Shown: positions 27,537 to 38,600 of the stretch, in pieces
Numbering within the stretch: the stretch's first letter is position 1
Layout: each line of letters begins with the position of its first letter
Origin: Falsiphaeobacter marinintestinus
Lineage (GTDB): Bacteria; Pseudomonadota; Alphaproteobacteria; Rhodobacterales; Rhodobacteraceae
DNA: 64,000 bases
Direction: 5' to 3'
NCBI RefSeq assembly: GCF_007923355.1
Contig: NZ_VOGO01000004.1
Location: forward strand, 124,001 to 188,000
Notes under the pieces: model-generated
Database searches by the model: none
Told to the model about the DNA's origin: nothing
Seen by the model: only the letters and a program-made list of their open reading frames with translations
Made by a program: the position numbers and the translations under genes

Positions 27537-28574
27537 GTGACGTCCATACCTTCTCATACCATCGTCTCGGTCGGCGCTGCGTTTCGCGCAGGGGGCCACT
27601 CTGCCGTCGTTCGCTCGATGACGAAAGCATTGTCGCAGGTCGGGTTCAATGCGCTGATCTACGACGACTCCCGTAACCGGATGGTGAACCGTCTCGATGA
27701 CGTCGATCATGCCCGGGACGCTGAAACATTTTCGCCTGATCTGGGGACCAGACTGGTCTTTGTGCGCGATGTCGATCCCGAAGAATACTTGAACAGCGAT
27801 CACAAGACGATTGCCGTGGTCGATCTGGCCCCTGACCCGGAAGATGTTGAATCCTTGGAAGTGCTGCGCCGCTTTGACGCCGTTTGGGGACTGTCCCGGT
27901 GGGTGGTCGAAGAGCTTCGTCGCGGTCGCGTCGAGGCCCAGTGGATCGGGCGCAGTTTTGAAGCCGCAGAACAGGCCTATTTGCCACGCCATCATTTTGG
28001 CCTGCCAGATTCGGCCCGTGTTGTGGTTCTTCCGTTTGATGCGGACGAATTTTTCAGTCCCGGCGTCGATGGCATCAACGAAGCCTATGTTAAGGCGCTG
28101 TTGCAGGCCGATACCTCCGGAGACCTGCGGATTGCCATCATCTCACCGGCCATGCAGCCGGACATGCCCGACTTTCCGGACGATCCAAGAATTTCTTATC
28201 ACGACCTGACCGAAGACGACTATCTGGCCGACAGCCTTCTGAATACTGCCGATTGCGTCGTGTCCTTTGATACGTTTTTACGCGTTGCCAAGTCATTGGG
28301 CCGGGCCCAGTGGCTGGGGCGGCCGGTGTTGGCCATGGGCACATCAGCAGATGGCGATTTGCCCTTTCAAGTGTCGCTGGGCGGTCCCGCCAGCCAGGAT
28401 GTGGATCTGGACCAGCTTGCGGAACAATACGTGCGTAAAACTGTCGCTTTTTGGAGCGAGGATGCTGCAAATGGCCGTGCCGCTGACGTCGCCAGGGGCC
28501 GTTTGTTGACAGAGGTATCGCACCGTGCTGTAGGCTTGAGGCTGATGGAAAAGTTGAACGAAATTCCTTCTTAA
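27537..28574 (+). CDS. Putative GT-B-like glycosyltransferase
   Basis: A 345-aa protein whose N-terminus reads like the first Rossmann half of a GT-B enzyme (TIVSVGAAFRAGGHSAVVRS, then ALSQVGFNALIYDD). The second half has LRIAIISPAMQPDMPDF and a late AKSLGRAQWLGRPVLAMG segment, placed like the donor-binding region. No clear catalytic E-x7-E motif was found, so the family call is tentative. The start is the GTG at 27537; an in-frame stop lies only 18 bases before it and there is no Shine-Dalgarno. It is followed after 3 bases by the small module gene, so the two are probably co-transcribed. Confidence 0.55.
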   Translation: MTSIPSHTIVSVGAAFRAGGHSAVVRSMTKALSQVGFNALIYDDSRNRMVNRLDDVDHARDAETFSPDLGTRLVFVRDVDPEEYLNSDHKTIAVVDLAPDPEDVESLEVLRRFDAVWGLSRWVVEELRRGRVEAQWIGRSFEAAEQAYLPRHHFGLPDSARVVVLPFDADEFFSPGVDGINEAYVKALLQADTSGDLRIAIISPAMQPDMPDFPDDPRISYHDLTEDDYLADSLLNTADCVVSFDTFLRVAKSLGRAQWLGRPVLAMGTSADGDLPFQVSLGGPASQDVDLDQLAEQYVRKTVAFWSEDAANGRAADVARGRLLTEVSHRAVGLRLMEKLNEIPS

Positions 28575-28577
28575 CGT

Positions 28578-29009
28578 GTGAATATTGGGAAGCTTGAAAC
28601 CGTGTCACCCCAGGACAAATCAGAACCTGATACACCCTCTGAAAGCCAGGATCAGGCTGGCGCAGAAATCATCTGCGGCGATTGGTGGGAAGACGACTGG
28701 TGTTCCCCATATTTGCGCGCGCGCTTTCAATCGCCTGAAAAATCGTCACGTCTGATCGTGCGGGCCTTCAACCCGGGGTGCACCCGGCAAAAGAACAGCA
28801 TGCTCATCCGGATCGGGGCAGATATATTGCTGAGAACCGAAGAAGCAGCAATCGAACAGTGGATCGAAGTCGATCAACCTTTGCCCGAAAACTATCTCGA
28901 AACCGGCGTGTGCGACATCTCTTTGCGAACCCTCAAACCTTGGTCACCCGAAGGGGATGATAACCGGGTGATGGGGCTTCTCCTTGTTGACTGGCGATTG
29001 GAAACATGA
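28578..29009 (+). CDS. Stand-alone beta-sandwich module protein
   Basis: A 143-aa protein beginning with GTG 3 bases after the previous stop. After a polar leader (about 30 residues) it reads GDWWEDDWCSPYLRARF, then alternating strands with SRLIVRAFNPGC, and a final PEGDDNRVMGLLLVDWRLE. This layout (Trp-rich start, beta strands, late D-R-x-x-G-hydrophobic strand) is familiar from beta-sandwich modules fused to bacterial glycosyltransferases. Here it is encoded alone. No signal peptide. Probably part of the glycan cluster; the assignment rests on pattern memory only. Confidence 0.5.
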   Translation: MNIGKLETVSPQDKSEPDTPSESQDQAGAEIICGDWWEDDWCSPYLRARFQSPEKSSRLIVRAFNPGCTRQKNSMLIRIGADILLRTEEAAIEQWIEVDQPLPENYLETGVCDISLRTLKPWSPEGDDNRVMGLLLVDWRLET

Positions 29010-29070
29010 CCAAGTCAAAGCTGTAATCTTCCTTCATTATTAACGGTCTAACCAGAATCTGACACATACC

Positions 29071-29517
29071 ATGATTAAATATTTCCCACCCGCAGAAGCA
29101 TTTTTGGCAAAATTCCCGGCGCTGGACCTGGCCAACCAGGCCCGCGAAGGCGAGCAGAGTGATTATGATACAGTCCTGCTGGCTTTGATGAAGCGCATCA
29201 TCACGTCTGTCGGCATTGATGAACTTACCTATTTCGAAACCTATCCTGACATCGAAGAGGCGGTGGCGCGTGGCGACCTGCCAAATGCCACGTACCACTT
29301 TGCGAATTACGGGTTTTTCGAGCGCCGTATGGGTGTGCCGAAAAGCTTCACGGAAGATTGGTATCTGGCTACCTATCCTGACGTCAGCCTGGCGATTGCC
29401 GATGGCGAATACCCCGATGCAAAGGGGCATTACGTCGAAACAGGGTTGCGCGAATGGCGTGCGCCGTGTGAAGGCAGTTCAGAAGACGTTAATCTGTGGC
29501 ATCAGACACTCAAGTAA
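29071..29517 (+). CDS. Small protein with Tyr-Pro-Asp-[IV] repeat modules
   Basis: A 148-aa protein containing two copies of a module: FETYPDIEEAVARGDL with YHFANYGFFERR, then LATYPDVSLAIADGEY with GHYVETGLREWR. This roughly 40-residue motif (Y-x-x-x-x-PD[VI], then HY/HF-x-x-x-G-x-x-E/W-R) occurs in secreted and glycan-related bacterial proteins, and a degenerate copy lies in the large downstream protein. No signal peptide or membrane segment. The last 22 bases overlap the next gene if that starts at 29496. Confidence 0.6.
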   Translation: MIKYFPPAEAFLAKFPALDLANQAREGEQSDYDTVLLALMKRIITSVGIDELTYFETYPDIEEAVARGDLPNATYHFANYGFFERRMGVPKSFTEDWYLATYPDVSLAIADGEYPDAKGHYVETGLREWRAPCEGSSEDVNLWHQTLK

Positions 29518-32500
29518 CCGTGGAATTGAAACTCACACACACGACCGGAGCGCTTCCGTTTTCTAAAACGGCGGTGGACTTCATCGAGCACTATCTGGGA
29601 ACGGATCTGTTTCCGACCAATCGCGTTGCCGCGCATTGGGGTGTTGAGACCGTCTTGCCGGTCGAATTTCTGGATCTTTACGGGATGTCCACTCCCGAGG
29701 TGCAGCGGGATGTGTTCCCGATCATCGAACCCGAATTCTATCGCTCAAGCGCCAATCTGGCCGATCCTGATGAAAACCTGCTCGAACATTTTCTTCAGCA
29801 TGGCATTCACCTCGAGATCGATCCCCATCCGTTGCTGTCTTTCGAATGGATGCGTTTCAGCCGACCGGATATCTTCGAACGCCCTCTGACGCCGCAGATC
29901 TTTTTTTCGATCTTCGAAAGCAATCTGATCAGCACCACGCCCTTTCTGGATCTCGCGTTCTACCGCAGGGCCGCGACCGGCGCGTCGCGTCTGAAATCTG
30001 CATTCTTCGACTACGTTTTGCGTGGCGCTGCTCTAGATCTGTCGCCGTCGCGCTGGATCGACCTTGATCACTATCGCGAAACCTATCCCGACGTCCCGCG
30101 CGATGCGATGGGGGCCCTGATCCACTTCATTCAGGTTGGCGATGCAGATTTGCGCAGTCCAACCCCGGATTTCGATCCAGGCTGGTATCAGGAAAACTAT
30201 TCAACCGGCGCACATCAGATCGATCACCCGTTGTACCACTTCCTGCGCTGGGGGCGTTTCGCACGACATGCCCCCCGTCTCGATGGGGTGGTCGACACGC
30301 CGGAAGGCATCCGCAACCGGCGGGTCGAACAGGCCAAGGTCAATTTCGTCTTCGAGCCCGAGCCGGAAAAATACAGCGAAGCCTATCGACGTGCGCGAAC
30401 AATGTCGTCTGTCGCGCTGACCCGCCGGGTACAAAGCCTGCGCGACTTCGAAACCCCGGATGGACCCGCAATTGGTCGGGGTGCTGGCGAACGCGGCAGC
30501 CGTGACAGGCGGGTTCTGTCGGGCGGCTTTACCGTAAATCCAAACCCGGCTGTCGAAATTCTGGTGCATGGCACCGGCAAACTCTTGCCCCTGATGCGCA
30601 CCGTGGGCGCGCTGGTCAAAGCAGCCCCCGACCTGAGCGGGCTTGAAACGAACGGGCACAAGGGCGTGTCCGTGACCGTCCTGTTCGACCAAAGCGATGA
30701 AGAGGCCGAAACCGCCCGCAAGCTTGCCGACAAGGTCGGCGGGATCGGACTGGCGTTTCAGAACGACTCAACGCCGCTCAAAACAGGCGCACCTGCTGTT
30801 TTGCTGGTATCGGCAGGGGCCGAGATCACATCCGATGCGATTGCCGCACTGGTCACTGATCTGACCGCCCGGCCCGATACTGTTGCCACAGCACCGCTGA
30901 TCGTGACGTCGCAAGGCACGCTTGTGACTGCGGGTGGGATGGTTCAGGCCAACGGGACGGCGAAACTGGTCGGGCAGGGCATGTCGCCTGACGCCTGTCC
31001 GTGGGCGCGCGACAGGGCGGTTCCATGGGCTCCGTCGACGGCGCTTCTGATCGCGCGGGACGCGTTGGATCAGACCGGCGAAAGTCTCTGGACCGACCTT
31101 CAGGACGGCCACCCGGTCGACCTGTCGATGCGCTTGCGTCAGGGCGGAGGCCAAATCCGGCTTGTCGGCGCAGCGCAGGTCAAGAACCGCTCAGGCATGG
31201 TGGCCCCGTTCCGGGATTACAAAGTGTCGCACCGTATTCTGGAAGACTTCTCAGACACCATCGAAAAAGATCTGCACCTGCGCGTCATCGCGCATTTCTT
31301 CCCGCATTTCAGCCCCGACGACGTGGTTCAGAAGTTCAACGGGCAGGGGACCACCGACTGGTTCTTTGTCTCCAAGACGCATCCGGATTTTGTCGGGCAC
31401 TATCAACCACATGTCCCGCGTGATCTGGGCTTTTATGACAGCCGCATGGACGAGGTTCTGCAAAAACAGACCGCCATGGCCCGGCGGTATGGTGTCGATG
31501 GCTTTCTGCTTCGGTATTACAACATCGATGGCCAGCGGATTCTGGGACAGACCTTTGAACAACTGATTGCCGGAAAATTTCAGGGCGTCCAGCACGCTTT
31601 GTGCTGGGATACACAGGGCCTTGACGGGGTCGTCGACCCGATCGAAAAAGGCTTTTCGCCGCCCCAGCAAAGCTTTGACACAAAAACCGTCGATGCAGTT
31701 CTGCAGGATGCCATTGCCGCAGCTTCGGTTGACGGCTGCATCACGGTTGGCGGCCTGCCGCTGTTTGCCGTGTCGGGCATTGATCACCTTCCCGATGCCA
31801 CGGCGTTTGCGGCACACGCGCGTCAGGCCTTTCGCGACGCGGGTTTTGTCGACGTTCATCTTGCGATGCTCAGCCCGGACACCACCTCTGATGCCTTTGG
31901 CAAAGACCCGAATGACTTTGGGTTCGACAGCGTCATTCAGGATGCCCCACAAGGGCTTGACGTGCAGGCCTCAAAGCGCGGCACGAAAGCGTTCCGGGCG
32001 ACAAACATCAAGATGGAAGACTATCGCGACGTCGCCGTTGGCGCGTTCAGGGCCGCGATCCCGCCCTATGTTCAGTTCCCCGGTGTCTGCACCGGTTGGG
32101 ATGACACGCCGCGCCGCCGCCTGTCACACCGGGTTCTGCTGGAACAAAACCCGGCAACCTTTCAAGCCTGGCTGCAAACCGCGATCGACGAACTTGATCT
32201 GGGTATGATCGGCGATGAACGGCTGATTTTTGTCAACGCATGGAACAACTGGTCCTGCGGCGCGCATCTTGAACCTGACAACGCGTTCGGGCGATCATGG
32301 CTGCAAGCGATTGAAAACGCCAGACATCGTGGCCTTGCACCCGTTACAGGGGCACCCGAAACACGGCGCGCCCGGGCGGGCGGGCACAGCGGATCGGCGG
32401 CCATTCTGATCCACGCCTATTATCTCGACGTCTTCGAAGAGATGATCGAGATGATGGTGAATGAAAGCCTGTCATATCCTTTGTATGTCACCTGCCCCGA

Positions 32501-33140
32501 GACAAATGTCGACGGGGTGCGCAAGATCACCGAAGCCGCCGGTCTGGATGCGACGATCCTGCCCAGCGAAAACCATGGCCGCGATGTTCTGCCGTTTTTG
32601 AACAACGTTCAGCAGATCCAGCTGGACGGTCACAAGTACCTGCTCAAGCTGCACACCAAGAAAAGCCTGCACCGCTCCGACGGAGATATGTGGCGCAAGG
32701 AACTGTTTGGGCCGTTCCTGAACCGTCAGAACCTTGACCGGATTGTAACGGCGTTTGACAGCTCGCCGAGTTTTGGCATGACCGGGCCGGAATCCCACAT
32801 TCTGCCGCTGACGGACCACCTTGTCGAAAACCAGACCCACCTGTCGGCGCTGACCAAGCGGCTTGGTGTTGATTTCGAAGACGCGTTGGCCCGCGATCAG
32901 TTCGTGGCCGGGACGATGTTCTTTGCCCGCTTTTCGACCCTGCTGCCGATCCTCAAACTGGGGCTAAACCGTGACGATTTCGAAGACGAAAGCGGGCAGG
33001 TGGACGGCACCATTGCGCATGCTTTGGAGCGTGCCTTTGGTTTGGCTTGCCGCCTGAACGGGCGCGAGGTTGTGCCACTGGAAACCGTTCTGGGCGAACG
33101 CCGCGCATCGCGGGGCGGCGGGCGTAAATTCCACGGATAA
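29496..33140 (+). CDS. Multidomain WbsX/RgpF-type glycan synthesis protein
   Basis: A 1214-aa protein with at least four parts. Residues 1-330 include a YRETYPDVPRDAMGALIHFI module like those in the upstream small protein. Residues about 350-590 look like a nucleotide-sugar-binding alpha/beta domain (VTVLFDQSDEEAETARKLAD). Residues about 595-945 match the WbsX pattern: VIAHFFPHFS, GHYQPHVPRDLGFYDSRM, ARRYGVDGFLLRYYN and, late, FVNAWNNWSCGAHLEPD. Residues about 965-1200 match rhamnan synthesis protein F: SAAILIHAYYLDVFEEM, HGRDVLPFLN, LLKLHTKKSLH. The start is GTG 29496, overlapping the previous gene, or GTG 29520. Cytoplasmic glycan assembly is inferred. Confidence 0.8.
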   Translation: MASDTQVTVELKLTHTTGALPFSKTAVDFIEHYLGTDLFPTNRVAAHWGVETVLPVEFLDLYGMSTPEVQRDVFPIIEPEFYRSSANLADPDENLLEHFLQHGIHLEIDPHPLLSFEWMRFSRPDIFERPLTPQIFFSIFESNLISTTPFLDLAFYRRAATGASRLKSAFFDYVLRGAALDLSPSRWIDLDHYRETYPDVPRDAMGALIHFIQVGDADLRSPTPDFDPGWYQENYSTGAHQIDHPLYHFLRWGRFARHAPRLDGVVDTPEGIRNRRVEQAKVNFVFEPEPEKYSEAYRRARTMSSVALTRRVQSLRDFETPDGPAIGRGAGERGSRDRRVLSGGFTVNPNPAVEILVHGTGKLLPLMRTVGALVKAAPDLSGLETNGHKGVSVTVLFDQSDEEAETARKLADKVGGIGLAFQNDSTPLKTGAPAVLLVSAGAEITSDAIAALVTDLTARPDTVATAPLIVTSQGTLVTAGGMVQANGTAKLVGQGMSPDACPWARDRAVPWAPSTALLIARDALDQTGESLWTDLQDGHPVDLSMRLRQGGGQIRLVGAAQVKNRSGMVAPFRDYKVSHRILEDFSDTIEKDLHLRVIAHFFPHFSPDDVVQKFNGQGTTDWFFVSKTHPDFVGHYQPHVPRDLGFYDSRMDEVLQKQTAMARRYGVDGFLLRYYNIDGQRILGQTFEQLIAGKFQGVQHALCWDTQGLDGVVDPIEKGFSPPQQSFDTKTVDAVLQDAIAAASVDGCITVGGLPLFAVSGIDHLPDATAFAAHARQAFRDAGFVDVHLAMLSPDTTSDAFGKDPNDFGFDSVIQDAPQGLDVQASKRGTKAFRATNIKMEDYRDVAVGAFRAAIPPYVQFPGVCTGWDDTPRRRLSHRVLLEQNPATFQAWLQTAIDELDLGMIGDERLIFVNAWNNWSCGAHLEPDNAFGRSWLQAIENARHRGLAPVTGAPETRRARAGGHSGSAAILIHAYYLDVFEEMIEMMVNESLSYPLYVTCPETNVDGVRKITEAAGLDATILPSENHGRDVLPFLNNVQQIQLDGHKYLLKLHTKKSLHRSDGDMWRKELFGPFLNRQNLDRIVTAFDSSPSFGMTGPESHILPLTDHLVENQTHLSALTKRLGVDFEDALARDQFVAGTMFFARFSTLLPILKLGLNRDDFEDESGQVDGTIAHALERAFGLACRLNGREVVPLETVLGERRASRGGGRKFHG

Positions 33141-33171
33141 AAGCCTGAGTTGGCGAATGGGGCGAGGTTTG

Positions 33172-33186
33172 ATAGGGATTGCCTAT
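33172..33186. promoter_or_regulatory. ATAGG-N5-CCTAT operator-like site
   Basis: An inverted repeat with 5-bp arms lies 28 bases before the LysR start codon at 33214. The spacing fits a LysR autoregulatory site; the match is short. Confidence 0.35.
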
Positions 33187-33213
33187 TGAAACCACTCAAA
33201 GCCAGAGAAAACC

Positions 33214-34095
33214 ATGATCGCCAAACTTGAAATGCTGCTCGCGCTCGCCAAAGAGCAGCATTTTGGCCGTGCCGCTGAAAGCATGGGGATCACCCAACCA
33301 ACCCTGTCGACCGGTATCCGCCAGCTTGAGGGGCAACTGGGCGTGAAACTGGTGCAACGCGGGTCGCGCTATGGCGGGTTGACGCCCGAAGGGCAGCGCG
33401 CCCTGGTCTGGGCGCGACAGATCGTTGGCGACACCCGAAAACTGCGCGAAGAAATGCGGTATTCACAGGAAGGTCTTGCCGGCCATGTCCGTCTTGCAGT
33501 GATCCCGACGGCGCTCACCTGGGCCGCGCGGCTGACCTCGCGGTTCAGTGCCAAGCACCCCAATGTCAGCTTTTCGATCCTATCGCGGTCGTCTGTTGAC
33601 CTTCTGGCGATGCTGGAAAACCTCGATGCGGATGCCGGGATCACCTATCTCGATAACGAACCCCTGGGCCGCATGGCCAGCGTCGGGCTGTACTCCGAAC
33701 ACTACGCGCTGCTCTGCCCGCCCGATCACGCTTACGCAAAACGCAAAAACGTGCAGTGGCAGGACCTTGGCGGCCTGCGCCTGTGCCTGCTGACCCCGGA
33801 CATGCAGAACCGGCGGATCATCAACCGAAACCTGATGGAAGCCGGGCTTGAACCCAAAACGCTGATTGAATCCAATTCGACCATCGTTCTGGTCTCAAAT
33901 GTTATCGAAGGCGGGTTTGTCACCGTGCTGCCGACCGATCTGGCCCGGTTCCTGTCAGTGGGCCACGATCTTTCCGTTGTGCCAATTGCCGAAGGTGGGT
34001 TGGTGCCAACCGTCGGCCTGATCGCCGTGCATCAGGAACCCTATACGCCGGTCCTGCAATCCCTCATGCGCGCCGCCGCCGAGATCGCGAAATAG
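33214..34095 (+). CDS. LysR family transcriptional regulator
   Basis: A 293-aa LysR protein. The DNA-binding part reads LEMLLALAKEQHFGRAAES and MGITQPTLSTGIRQLEGQLG, with an effector domain including GHVRLAVIPTALTWAARL. The general pattern resembles the LysR regulators found beside formate dehydrogenase genes in rhodobacters, but no such operon is in this window. It follows the glycan gene by 73 bases and is convergent with the lyase gene (4 bases between stops). Target unknown. Confidence 0.9.
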   Translation: MIAKLEMLLALAKEQHFGRAAESMGITQPTLSTGIRQLEGQLGVKLVQRGSRYGGLTPEGQRALVWARQIVGDTRKLREEMRYSQEGLAGHVRLAVIPTALTWAARLTSRFSAKHPNVSFSILSRSSVDLLAMLENLDADAGITYLDNEPLGRMASVGLYSEHYALLCPPDHAYAKRKNVQWQDLGGLRLCLLTPDMQNRRIINRNLMEAGLEPKTLIESNSTIVLVSNVIEGGFVTVLPTDLARFLSVGHDLSVVPIAEGGLVPTVGLIAVHQEPYTPVLQSLMRAAAEIAK

Positions 34096-34099
34096 CCCG

Positions 34100-35152
34100 C
34101 TATCCGGTTTCTGCGATTTCCGATGCAATCAGCAACACACGACCTTCTGCAGGAGGTTCATCAATCAGCGCAGCCAACCCGGCCGTTCCGCTGGGCGTCG
34201 ACGCAACCCCGGCGTCTGCCATGCTGTCCGTGGCCGCAGTTGCCTGCGCATCCGAAATCGTCACGAACCGGTCAGCCGCAGATCTGAGGACGTCATAAGC
34301 CAGCAAAGACGCATCCTTGCAGTCCAACCGCCCCATGTTCGAATCCGGTCCCGGCGCGTTGGTCAGTTTACCGGCCTCAACGCTGGTCAGCAGACACGGC
34401 GCGGCATCGGGTTCAACCACGATGATCTGCGGTTGCTCATCCCAGAAGGCGCGAATATGCGCCGCCACCCCGGCAGCCAGACCGCCAACACCAGCCTGCA
34501 AATACACATGCGTCGGCCAGACACCGTCTGCTGCAAAGGCCTGACGGCATTCTTCCGCCAGAACGGTATACCCTTCCATCACCAAAGCGGGGGCTTCGGT
34601 GTACCCCTCCCAAGATCCGTCAGCCAGATGGATCCAGCCATTGACGTCGGCCAGACGCGCAGCCTCGGCCACGCTGTCCTCATAGGTCCCGTCCACCCTG
34701 ACTACGCCCGCACCGGTCGCGCGGATCCGGTCGGCAAAGCTTTCGGGCACGGTCGAAGACAGAACAATCTTTGCCTGCGTTCCAAATACCTTGGCCCCGG
34801 CAGCAACAGACAGCCCATGATTTCCGGCACTGGCCGTGATGATGGTCAGATCCCCGGCCACCGCCTGCGCCTTTGCCGAAGTCGGGTCCGTTTCGCCAGA
34901 ACGGTCTATCAGGATCTGGGCCACCGCAAAGGCTCCGCCCAGGGCCTTGAAGCTCCCCAACCGCATGCGGCTGGTTTCGTCCTTGATCCAAAGTCTGGCC
35001 AATCCCAGACGCTCTGCCAACGCGCTTGCGTCGACCAACGGGGTCGCTGCATAGGCCGGACAGGCCGCAAGCAGCGCCATCGGGCGATCTGCGGTGATAC
35101 GAAATCCGGCATCAACCGGGCCTGACTGTCGGTGTGGGTTATCAAGTTTCAT
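34100..35152 (-). CDS. PLP-dependent lyase, diaminopropionate ammonia-lyase-like
   Basis: A 350-aa fold type II PLP enzyme. The PLP lysine lies in LGSFKALGGAFAVAQ, after LWIKDETSRM; the phosphate-binding and cofactor-contact region is TASAGNHGLSVAAGAKV; a late VGGLAAGVAAHIRAF follows. This set fits the diaminopropionate ammonia-lyase group, which breaks 2,3-diaminopropionate to pyruvate and ammonia, though it is shorter than the roughly 400-aa E. coli enzyme; threonine/serine dehydratase activity is an alternative. The ATG at 35152 is preceded only by a weak ribosome site. A perfect inverted repeat lies 21 bases upstream. Confidence 0.78.
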   Translation of the reverse strand: MKLDNPHRQSGPVDAGFRITADRPMALLAACPAYAATPLVDASALAERLGLARLWIKDETSRMRLGSFKALGGAFAVAQILIDRSGETDPTSAKAQAVAGDLTIITASAGNHGLSVAAGAKVFGTQAKIVLSSTVPESFADRIRATGAGVVRVDGTYEDSVAEAARLADVNGWIHLADGSWEGYTEAPALVMEGYTVLAEECRQAFAADGVWPTHVYLQAGVGGLAAGVAAHIRAFWDEQPQIIVVEPDAAPCLLTSVEAGKLTNAPGPDSNMGRLDCKDASLLAYDVLRSAADRFVTISDAQATAATDSMADAGVASTPSGTAGLAALIDEPPAEGRVLLIASEIAETG

Positions 35153-35172
35153 TCCCGCACTATGCGCAGGAA

Positions 35173-35212
35173 TTCACGCAATCATAGCCCTGAAAGCGGC
35201 TGATTGCGTGAA
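35173..35212. promoter_or_regulatory. 12-bp perfect inverted repeat upstream of the lyase gene
   Basis: TTCACGCAATCA and TGATTGCGTGAA are separated by 16 bases, between the katG terminator and the lyase start. Arm length and spacing fit an operator for a dimeric regulator. A long-loop RNA hairpin in the lyase leader is the other possibility. Confidence 0.5.
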
Positions 35213-35241
35213 AAAACGGCGCCCGCATCGCTGCGGGCGCC
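35213..35241 (-). terminator. Rho-independent terminator after katG
   Basis: A 10-bp perfect GC-rich stem (GGCGCCCGCA with TGCGGGCGCC), a 4-base loop and a run of six T's on the minus strand begin 10 bases after the katG stop. Confidence 0.92.
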
Positions 35242-35250
35242 ATGTTGTCA

Positions 35251-37682
<2,432 letters not shown>

Positions 37683-38600
37683 ATGAAGAATGTCACATTC
37701 AAACAGCTACGTTATTTCGAAGCACTGGCCCGGCACGGCCACTTTGGTCAGGCGGCCTCGGCCTGTTCGATCTCGCAACCGGCCCTGTCCGTGCAGATCA
37801 AAGAGATGGAGGCCGACCTGGGCGCCAAGCTGTTCGAACGCGGCGCGCGGCAGGTCCGTCTGACGGCACTGGGCGAACAGTTCTTGACCCGCGTGCGCGA
37901 CATCCTGCGGTCGGTGGATGAACTGGGCGATCTGGCCCGCGCAGCACAGGGCGGGCTGGTCGGACGGTTGCGCATCGGCGTGATCCCCACAATCGCGCCT
38001 TATCTATTGCCCACCGTGATCGCCAACCTGACCCATATGAATGCGGGTCTGGATATCCACGTTCGCGAAACCCTGACCTCGCGCCTGTTGCAGGAACTGA
38101 CCGAGGGCCGTCTGGACACGGCAATCGTTGCCCTTCCGATTTCGGAACCGGCCTTTGCCGAAGTCGCCCTGTTTGACGAAGAATTTGTACTCGTCCGGCC
38201 TCAGGCCGATCAGAACCGCCCCACACCCGACCCGGATGCCCTGCAGGAAATGCGTCTCTTGCTGCTGGAAGAGGGGCACTGTTTTCGCGATCAGGCGCTG
38301 TCGTTCTGCAATTTCCAATCCGCGCTGCAGCGCGACGGTTTGGATGCCAGCTCACTCTCGACCCTCGTGCAGATGGTCGGTGCCGGGATCGGCGTGACGC
38401 TGATCCCGGATATGGCCGTCCGGGTCGAAACCCGATCCGCCGAAGTGTCCGTCGCCCGGTTTCCCAACCCCGCACCAAAGCGCACCGTCGGCATGATCTG
38501 GCGCCGCACCAGCCCGCTGGCCGATCAGCTGATGCAGGTGGCCGATGTCGTCAAACAGGCCGCCACCGGAATGCGTGACACTGGGCTGGTCGACCCCTGA
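37683..38600 (+). CDS. oxyR: Hydrogen peroxide-sensing regulator OxyR
   Basis: A 305-aa LysR-family peroxide sensor. The DNA-binding domain reads LRYFEALARHGHFGQAA and SQPALSVQIKEMEADLG. The two redox cysteines are in place: Cys200 in EEGHCFRDQ and Cys209 in LSFC, matching E. coli Cys199 and Cys208. This, plus divergence from katG, makes the assignment firm. A TTGAGG element lies just before the ATG. Its stop directly abuts the stop of the convergent RTX gene with no gap. Confidence 0.95.
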   Translation: MKNVTFKQLRYFEALARHGHFGQAASACSISQPALSVQIKEMEADLGAKLFERGARQVRLTALGEQFLTRVRDILRSVDELGDLARAAQGGLVGRLRIGVIPTIAPYLLPTVIANLTHMNAGLDIHVRETLTSRLLQELTEGRLDTAIVALPISEPAFAEVALFDEEFVLVRPQADQNRPTPDPDALQEMRLLLLEEGHCFRDQALSFCNFQSALQRDGLDASSLSTLVQMVGAGIGVTLIPDMAVRVETRSAEVSVARFPNPAPKRTVGMIWRRTSPLADQLMQVADVVKQAATGMRDTGLVDP

